From: Tepidiforma sp.
Lineage (GTDB): Bacteria; Chloroflexota; Dehalococcoidia; Tepidiformales; Tepidiformaceae
Reading direction: 5' to 3'
NCBI GenBank assembly: GCA_026003935.1
Contig: BPIE01000002.1
Span: forward strand, 227,407 to 291,406
DNA length: 64,000 nt
The notes beneath the pieces were generated by a model. The model saw nothing but the letters and a program-made list of their open reading frames with translations, was not told the DNA's origin and did not search any database. This document shows positions 57,910 through 64,000 of this stretch, piece by piece. Every line of letters begins with the position of its first letter. Position 1 is the stretch's first letter. The position numbers and the translations under genes were made by a program.

Positions 57910-59025
57910 ATGATGCTGCGCGGGTTGTTCCTGCAGCCGTTCGACGGCGGAAGTCATCGGGCGTTCCTCGAGGGGCTGCTGCGGCACACGCGGGTCGCGT
58001 GGACCGTCCTCTCGCTACCTGCGGGGGAATGGCGGAAGCGGATGCGGCGGGGGGCGGAGGAGCTGGCCGCGCGGCTTGAAGCGACGCCCGGGACGTTCGA
58101 TTTCGTGGTGGCGACGGACCTGGTGGACCTGGCGGTGTTCCTTGCGCTGGCCCGGAGGAGGGTCGGGGGCGTGCCGGCGATGGCGTATTTCCACGAAAAC
58201 CAGGTGACGTACCCGCGGCTGCGGGGAACGAAGTTCAATTCGTGGTTTGGGCAGGTGAATTACCACAGCGCGCTGGCAGCCGACGCGGTGGCGTTCAATT
58301 CCGCGTTCCACCGGGAGGACCTGCTGGGTGCGTTCGAGACATTGCGCAAGGAGCCCAACAACTGGCTCACGGACCAGGGCATTGCGGCCATCAGGGAGAA
58401 GAGCGCGGTGGTGCCGGTGGGTGTGGAGCTGGGATGGCTCGATGGGCCGGAAGAACGGGGGGAGGGACCGCGGAGGCTGCTGTGGAATCACCGCTGGGAG
58501 TTCGATAAGTCGCCAGAGCTGTTCGAGCGGGCGTTGCGGAGGCTTGCGGAGGATGGGGTTGATTTTCGGCTGATCATCGCAGGGGAGCCGGGGGACAACC
58601 CGAGCCCGGCGATGTGGCGCATCCGGGAGACGTTGGGGGAGCAGGTCGAGCACTTCGGGTATGCGGAGTCGCGGGAGGAGTACGGAAGGTTGCTGCGGCG
58701 CGCGGACATTGTGGTGAGCACGACACGGCACGAGTTTTTCGGCATTGGGATGGTGGAGGCGATGGCTGCGGGGTGCATCCCCTGCGCTCCGAGAAGGTAC
58801 GCGTACCCGGAGCTTGTGCCGGCGGAGTTCCACGCACTCCTGTGGGACGACGAGGCCGGGCTGGTGGAGCGGCTGCGGCGGCTGTTGACCGGTTCGCTGC
58901 CGCCGCGGGAACCGTTCCGGGCGGCCGCGCGCCGGTTCGCGTGGGAACAGGTGGGGCCAGCCTGGCAGGAGGTGCTGGAGGGGCTGGCAGCGGGACGGTT
59001 CCCGCGGGGCGAACCTGCGCCCTAA
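57910..59025 (+). CDS. Glycosyltransferase of the DUF3524/GTDC1 (tRNA-queuosine mannosyltransferase-like) type
   Basis: FLQPFDGGSHRAFLEGL, FHENQVTYP, NSWFGQVNYHSALAADAVAFNSAFHREDLL, RLLWNHRWEFDKSPELF, EFFGIGMVEAMAAGCIPCAPRRYAYPEL. Confidence 0.75.
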   Translation: MMLRGLFLQPFDGGSHRAFLEGLLRHTRVAWTVLSLPAGEWRKRMRRGAEELAARLEATPGTFDFVVATDLVDLAVFLALARRRVGGVPAMAYFHENQVTYPRLRGTKFNSWFGQVNYHSALAADAVAFNSAFHREDLLGAFETLRKEPNNWLTDQGIAAIREKSAVVPVGVELGWLDGPEERGEGPRRLLWNHRWEFDKSPELFERALRRLAEDGVDFRLIIAGEPGDNPSPAMWRIRETLGEQVEHFGYAESREEYGRLLRRADIVVSTTRHEFFGIGMVEAMAAGCIPCAPRRYAYPELVPAEFHALLWDDEAGLVERLRRLLTGSLPPREPFRAAARRFAWEQVGPAWQEVLEGLAAGRFPRGEPAP

Positions 59026-59034
59026 GATGGAGCG

Positions 59035-59982
59035 ATGAGGGAGCGCGCCCGGCGAAGCTGGCGGGCGGTGCCGGGACCCGTACGCACGCCGTTTGAAGTT
59101 GTGGCGGCTGCCGTGCGTTGGTACCTGGACGACGACTGTCCGACGTACGCGGCGGCGATCGCGTACTACGGCATCTTTTCCGTGATTCCGCTGGGGCTGA
59201 TTACGCTTTCGGTATTCGGGTTGTTTGCCGACCGCGAGGCGATTGTGAACTGGGTGTTCGAGCAGGTGCCGCTCGAGCAGACGGTGCAGGTGCGCGGGAA
59301 CGTTGAGGCGGTCGTGCGGCGGGCCCAGGAATTCAGCCCGGCGAGCCTTGGTTTCGGGATCCTCTTCCTGGTCTGGTCATCGAGCGGCATCTTTGGCGCG
59401 GTACGGAACGGACTAAATGCTACGGCGCACGTGAAGGGGAAACGGCCATTCTGGCGGAGCAAGCTCATCGACATCCTGCTGGTGGCCGTCGTGGGTGCGC
59501 TGGTGACGGTGTCGGTGGCGGCGACCGCGACGGCTCGGGTGGTGGCTGCGAAGGTGGACGGCAACGCGCCCTTTCCGTTCGACCGGCAGGCGGCAACCGA
59601 GGTGACCGGGCTGGTGCTGGCGCCTGTGGTCACGTTCACGATGTTCGTCGTGCTGTACCGTCTGACGCCGGCTATTCGGCCGGCGTGGCGGGATGCGCTG
59701 GCTGGCGCTGTTCTTGCGACGGTCCTGTTCGAGGCGGCGAAGAATGTGGTGGCGGTGCTCGTGGCGCAATCGAGCTTTTCACGGGACACGGCGATTTACG
59801 CTGGGTTCGGCTCGGCGCTGGCATTTTTGCTCTGGATGTACATCAACGGAACGATTCTGCTGTTTGGCGCGGAGTTTGGGCGGGCGCTGCGGATGCGGCG
59901 GATGCGGGATTCGGAGGCGTTGACGCCCGATGTGGTGGCGGCGTGGAGCGGGAGCGGCGGTTCTGAGCTTTCGCAACATTGA
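59035..59982 (+). CDS. YihY/BrkB family inner membrane protein
   Basis: YAAAIAYYGIFSVIPLGLITLSVFGL, YAGFGSALAFLLWMYINGTILLFGAEFGRAL. Confidence 0.9.
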   Translation: MRERARRSWRAVPGPVRTPFEVVAAAVRWYLDDDCPTYAAAIAYYGIFSVIPLGLITLSVFGLFADREAIVNWVFEQVPLEQTVQVRGNVEAVVRRAQEFSPASLGFGILFLVWSSSGIFGAVRNGLNATAHVKGKRPFWRSKLIDILLVAVVGALVTVSVAATATARVVAAKVDGNAPFPFDRQAATEVTGLVLAPVVTFTMFVVLYRLTPAIRPAWRDALAGAVLATVLFEAAKNVVAVLVAQSSFSRDTAIYAGFGSALAFLLWMYINGTILLFGAEFGRALRMRRMRDSEALTPDVVAAWSGSGGSELSQH

Positions 59983-59993
59983 AGTTGCGAAAG
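59968..59993. promoter_or_regulatory. Probable SufR operator
   Basis: CTTTCGCAAC-ATTGAA-GTTGCGAAAG, perfect 10-bp arms containing CAAC-N6-GTTG, 26 bp upstream of the sufR-like start. Confidence 0.85.
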
Positions 59994-60019
59994 TCGTGGA
60001 AGGGGGCTAAGGTGGAGGC

Positions 60020-60667
60020 ATGCAGGGCACGCGCGACCGGATTCTCGCGTACATCGTGGACCACCGCGGCGCGCGGGCTGAGGAGCTGGCAGAGCAGTTC
60101 GACATCAGCCCGGCGGCGGTGCGGCGCCACCTGGAGAACCTGCGCGCGGATGGGCTGGTCGAGGCGCGGGCGGTAAAGCAGGCGACGGGGAGGCCGTACT
60201 ACGCGTTTTTCCCGACGGAGAAGGCATTCGGGACGATTCCGCCGGCGTACGCAGACCTGATGGCGCGGATGCTCCGCGGGCTGGAGCAGCACCCGGACGT
60301 GGTGGCGGAGGTGATGGCGAACGTGGCTGAAGCGCTCGCTTCGCGGCACCGCGACGAGGTCCCGGACAGCGGGGCAGTGGAGGAGGTTGTGGCGCGGGTG
60401 ACGGAAGTGCTGCGGCGGGAGGGGATCCTGGAGGCGTGGCGATTGGAGCCCGACGGGATTCACCTGATCAACTCGTCGTGCCCGTACCACGCGGCGGCGC
60501 AGATTTCGGACCTGCCGTGTGAGGCCGACCGGAAGGCGATCGAGCTGCTGCTCGGCCGCGATGTGGAACAGCTCAATCGGATTGTCGATGGGGCACCGTG
60601 CTGTGAGTACCTGGTCCGGGGTTCGCCGGGCCAGCGGCAAATCATCGAAACCGTCGAATTGCGGTAA
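60020..60667 (+). CDS. sufR: SufR-like Fe-S-sensing transcriptional regulator
   Basis: N-terminal wHTH ([31 protein letters not shown]), C-terminal Cys cluster [18 protein letters not shown]; upstream of sufCB. Confidence 0.85.
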   Translation: MQGTRDRILAYIVDHRGARAEELAEQFDISPAAVRRHLENLRADGLVEARAVKQATGRPYYAFFPTEKAFGTIPPAYADLMARMLRGLEQHPDVVAEVMANVAEALASRHRDEVPDSGAVEEVVARVTEVLRREGILEAWRLEPDGIHLINSSCPYHAAAQISDLPCEADRKAIELLLGRDVEQLNRIVDGAPCCEYLVRGSPGQRQIIETVELR

Positions 60668-60701
60668 CGCACCAAGAATCAAGAATAAGGAGAAGAACCT
60701 G

Positions 60702-61454
60702 ATGAGCACACTCCTGGAGATTCGCGACCTCCGGGCGAAGATCGGCGAGAAGGAGATCCTGAAAGGGGTCAATCTCGTCATCAACGCCGGTGAAATTCAC
60801 GCGATCATGGGGCCCAACGGCTCGGGCAAGAGCACCCTGGCGAACGTGCTGATGGGCAACCCGGCGTACGAGGTGACCGGCGGGGACATCGTGTTCAAGG
60901 GCGAGTCGGTCCTGGAGATGTCACCCGACGAACGGGCGCGGAAGGGGCTGTTCCTTGCATTCCAGTATCCGGTGCCGATCCCGGGGGTGACGCTGGTGAA
61001 CTTCCTGCGGCAGGCGGTGAACGCGGTGCGCGGGGAGGAGGTGCCGATCCGGGAGTTCCGGGAGAAGCTCTTCAGCAAGATGGAGTTGCTGAAGGTAGAC
61101 CAGGATTTCGCCCGGCGGTACGTGAACGACGGTTTCAGCGGCGGCGAGAAGAAGCGAGCGGAGATGCTGCAGATGGCCGTGCTGGAGCCGGCGATGGCGA
61201 TTCTCGACGAGACGGACTCGGGGCTGGATATCGACGCGCTGCGGACGGTGGCGGATGCGGTGAACAAGCTGATGAATCCGAACATGGGGCTGCTGCTGAT
61301 CACGCACTATCAGCGGCTGCTCAACCACATCCGGCCGCAGTTCGTGCATGTGCTGGTGGACGGGCGGATTGCGCGCTCGGGCGGGCCGGAGCTGGCCGAG
61401 TACCTGGAGGCCCGGGGGTACGACGAGTTCCTCGCGGAGCTTGCGCGGGCCTAA
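60702..61454 (+). CDS. sufC: Fe-S cluster assembly ATPase SufC
   Basis: [52 protein letters not shown]. Confidence 0.96.
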   Translation: MSTLLEIRDLRAKIGEKEILKGVNLVINAGEIHAIMGPNGSGKSTLANVLMGNPAYEVTGGDIVFKGESVLEMSPDERARKGLFLAFQYPVPIPGVTLVNFLRQAVNAVRGEEVPIREFREKLFSKMELLKVDQDFARRYVNDGFSGGEKKRAEMLQMAVLEPAMAILDETDSGLDIDALRTVADAVNKLMNPNMGLLLITHYQRLLNHIRPQFVHVLVDGRIARSGGPELAEYLEARGYDEFLAELARA

Positions 61455-61509
61455 GCCAAGACCGGGTGTCGGTGCACCCGGCCGTCAGCAGAGAGGAGTT
61501 CGAGGGGAA

Positions 61510-62913
61510 ATGACGACGGCACCTGAAGCGATCGTTGGCGAATACAAGTGGGGGTTTTACGACCCGGAGGAGGCCCTGTTCAAGGCGAACAAGGGGCTGA
61601 GCCGGGAGATCGTGAACGTGATCTCGGACATGAAGGGTGAGCCGCAGTGGATGCGGGAATTCCGGCTGCGGGCGCTCGAGATTTTCTGGCAGAAGCAGGA
61701 CCCGCCCTGGGGCAGCCCGCAGCTGAAGGAGATCGATTTCGACGACATCCACTACTACGTGAAGGCAACGGACCGGGACGAGCGGTCGTGGGACGATGTG
61801 CCCGAGTACATCCGGCGGACGTTCGACCGGCTGGGCATTCCCGAGGCTGAGCGCAAGTACCTTGCGGGTGTCGGGGCGCAGTACGACTCGGAGGTGGTGT
61901 ACCACAACATCCGCGAGGACCTGGAGAAGCAGGGGGTTATCTTCCTGGGCACCGACCAGGCGCTCAAGGAGCACGAGGACATCTTCAAGGAGTACTTCGG
62001 GACGGTCGTTCCGCCGGGGGACAACCGCTACGCGGCGCTGAACAGCGCGGTGTGGAGCGGCGGGTCGTTCATCTACGTGCCGAAGGGCGTGAAGGTGGAG
62101 ATTCCGCTGCAGGCGTATTTCCGCATCAACACCCAGAACATGGGGCAGTTCGAGCGGACGCTGATCATCGCGGACGAGGGGAGCCAGGTGCACTACGTGG
62201 AAGGGTGCACGGCGCCTATCTACCGGAGCGACTCGCTGCACAGCGCGGTGGTGGAGATCATCGTGAAGCGCGGAGCGCGGGTGCGGTACACGACGATCCA
62301 GAACTGGTCGAACAACGTGTACAACCTCGTGACGAAGCGGGCGGTGGCCTACCAGGACGCGGTGATGGAGTGGGTCGACGGGAACCTCGGGTCGAAGCTG
62401 ACGATGAAGTACCCGAGCGTGTACCTGATGGAGCCGGGCGCGCACGGTGAGATTCTTTCGCTGGCGTTTGCCGGGAAGGGGCAGCACCAGGATGCCGGCG
62501 GGAAGATCGTGCACGCAGCTTCGAACACGACGTCGACGATCATCTCGAAGTCACTGAGCAAGGACGGCGGGCGGACGAGCTACCGGGGCCTGCTGAAGGT
62601 GTACGAGGGCTGCGAGAACGTGAAGTCGACGGTGCGGTGCGATGCGCTGCTGCTCGACGAGGAATCGCGGTCGGATACGTACCCGACGATGGAGATCGAT
62701 GCGCCGGACGTGCACATCCAGCATGAGGCGTACGTTTCGAAGCTCGGCGAGGACCAGCTGTTCTACCTGATGAGCCGGGGGCTTTCGGAGGAGGCGGCGG
62801 CGAAGATGATCGTGAACGGCTTCGTGGAGCCGATCGTGAAGGAGCTCCCGATGGAGTATGCGGTGGAGCTGAACCGGCTCATCGAGCTGCAGATGGAGGG
62901 TGCGGTCGGCTGA
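61510..62913 (+). CDS. sufB: Fe-S cluster assembly protein SufB
   Basis: [67 protein letters not shown]. Confidence 0.96.
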   Translation: MTTAPEAIVGEYKWGFYDPEEALFKANKGLSREIVNVISDMKGEPQWMREFRLRALEIFWQKQDPPWGSPQLKEIDFDDIHYYVKATDRDERSWDDVPEYIRRTFDRLGIPEAERKYLAGVGAQYDSEVVYHNIREDLEKQGVIFLGTDQALKEHEDIFKEYFGTVVPPGDNRYAALNSAVWSGGSFIYVPKGVKVEIPLQAYFRINTQNMGQFERTLIIADEGSQVHYVEGCTAPIYRSDSLHSAVVEIIVKRGARVRYTTIQNWSNNVYNLVTKRAVAYQDAVMEWVDGNLGSKLTMKYPSVYLMEPGAHGEILSLAFAGKGQHQDAGGKIVHAASNTTSTIISKSLSKDGGRTSYRGLLKVYEGCENVKSTVRCDALLLDEESRSDTYPTMEIDAPDVHIQHEAYVSKLGEDQLFYLMSRGLSEEAAAKMIVNGFVEPIVKELPMEYAVELNRLIELQMEGAVG

Positions 62914-62974
62914 GGCCGGCCGCCGGGCTTCGCTGATATGAACGCGGCGCGTTGTGCGCTGGCGGAGGAGTTGC

Positions 62975-63258
62975 ATGGGACCGACTACCGAGGAACGGGT
63001 AAAGATTGCGGCGGTGAGCCGCGAGCTTGGGGCCCAGCTTGGCGACCCCGAATGGCTGGCGCGGCTGCGGGCGGAAGCTGCGCGCGCTGCGGATGACCTG
63101 GACTGGCCGGACAGCTACCAATCGCGGCCGTGGAAGTATTACGACGCGCGGTCAATCGACCTCGCGCGCTACTCGGCGGAGCATGACGAGTCGATCGCGA
63201 TCGAGGCGGGCGATGAGGTGAGCGTCACGACGCTTGGCTTCGCGGAGGGCGCGGCTGC
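62975..63258 (+). pseudogene. Truncated SufD N-terminus (copy A)
   Basis: MGPTTEERVKIAAVSRELGAQLGDPEWLARLRAEA..DSYQSRPWKYYDARSIDLARY..GFAEGAA, then broken by the sufB fragment at about 63260. Confidence 0.8.
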
Positions 63259-63261
63259 CGA

Positions 63262-63657
63262 GCGGCGAACACGACGTCGACCATCATTTCGAAGTCGCTC
63301 AGCAAGGACGGCGGCCGGACGAGCTACCGGGGCCTGCTGAAGGTGTACGAGGGGTGCGAGAACGTGAAGTCGACGGTGCGGTGCGACGCGCTGCTGCTCG
63401 ATGAGGAGTCGCGCTCGGACACGTACCCGACGATGGAGATCGACGCGCCGGACGTGCACATCCAGCACGAGGCGTACGTTTCGAAGCTTGGCGAGGACCA
63501 GCTGTTCTACCTGATGAGCCGCGGGCTTTCGGAAGAGGCGGCGGCCAAGATGATTGTGAACGGCTTCGTGGAGCCGATTGTGAAGGAGCTCCCGATGGAG
63601 TACGCCGTGGAGCTGAACCGGCTGATCGAGCTGCAGATGGAGGGCGCGGTCGGCTGA
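63262..63657 (+). pseudogene. Start-less duplicate of the SufB C-terminus
   Basis: [51 protein letters not shown]-stop, same amino acids as the sufB 3' end. Confidence 0.92.
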
Positions 63658-63721
63658 GGCCGGCCCGACCGCCGAACCCGCAATGCGAGCCCGGCACGAT
63701 GCGTGCCGGCGGAGGAGCTGT

Positions 63722-64000
63722 ATGACATCAACAACCGAGGAACGGGTCCGAATTACGGCGGCCGCGCGGGCGCTGGGCGAACAGCTCGGCGACCCTGCCT
63801 GGCTGGCCCGCCTGCGCGCCGAGGCTGCAGCGCTGGCTGATGAACTCGAGTGGCCCGACAGCTACCAGTCGCGGCCGTGGAAGTACTACGACGCGCGGTC
63901 GATCGACCTGGCGCGCTACCCGGTCGAACAGGATGAATCGATTGCAGTCGAGGCCGACGACGCCGTCACGGTGACGACGCACGGGTTCGCGGAGGGCGCG
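63722..64000 (+). CDS. sufD: SufD (copy B), runs off the window end
   Basis: MTSTTEERVRITAAARALGEQLGDPAWLARLRAEA..WPDSYQSRPWKYYDARSIDLARY..GFAEGA, open to the last base. Confidence 0.85.
   Translation, partial: MTSTTEERVRITAAARALGEQLGDPAWLARLRAEAAALADELEWPDSYQSRPWKYYDARSIDLARYPVEQDESIAVEADDAVTVTTHGFAEGA

Overview
High-GC bacterial chromosome segment, mostly housekeeping genes. The gene content suggests Chloroflexota or a similar deep-branching Gram-positive-like lineage; this is inference only. From left to right: tRNA-Arg(CCT), a cation/H+ antiporter, a frameshifted SNF2 helicase, tRNA-Lys(TTT), a biotin-dependent carboxyltransferase pair, an SDR and an acyl-CoA dehydrogenase. A small minus-strand cassette follows (zinc-ribbon protein, serine recombinase homologue with lost catalytic residues, PD-(D/E)XK-like protein). 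Then come a fatty-acid/ribosomal block (DUF177-rpmF-fabD-fabG-nusB-acpP), tatB/tatC, UDG, RNase J, ftsK, a fused accD-accA, gatB, yvcK, secG, fmt, rlmN and queA. A decayed secreted-protein gene and a structured non-coding locus precede a full dcw cluster (mraZ to ftsZ, without murE). The right end has trmD, a TetR/ABC exporter unit, cell-envelope genes, a tRNA-queuosine-mannosyltransferase-like gene and a sufR-sufC-sufB-sufD operon. The most interesting observations are: (1) a roughly 744-bp sufB(3')-sufD(5') tandem duplication whose sufB copies differ only at synonymous sites; (2) the catalytically dead-looking serine recombinase next to a PD-(D/E)XK-like gene; (3) a pseudogene with an intact RBS and signal peptide but three in-frame stops and a frameshift; (4) an apparent ATA start codon for ftsW; (5) textbook-like operators for MraZ and SufR; (6) a hairpin-rich candidate ncRNA downstream of ftsZ. 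No CRISPR array, rRNA or intact transposon was seen. All family calls are from reading the translations by eye; no database search was run.
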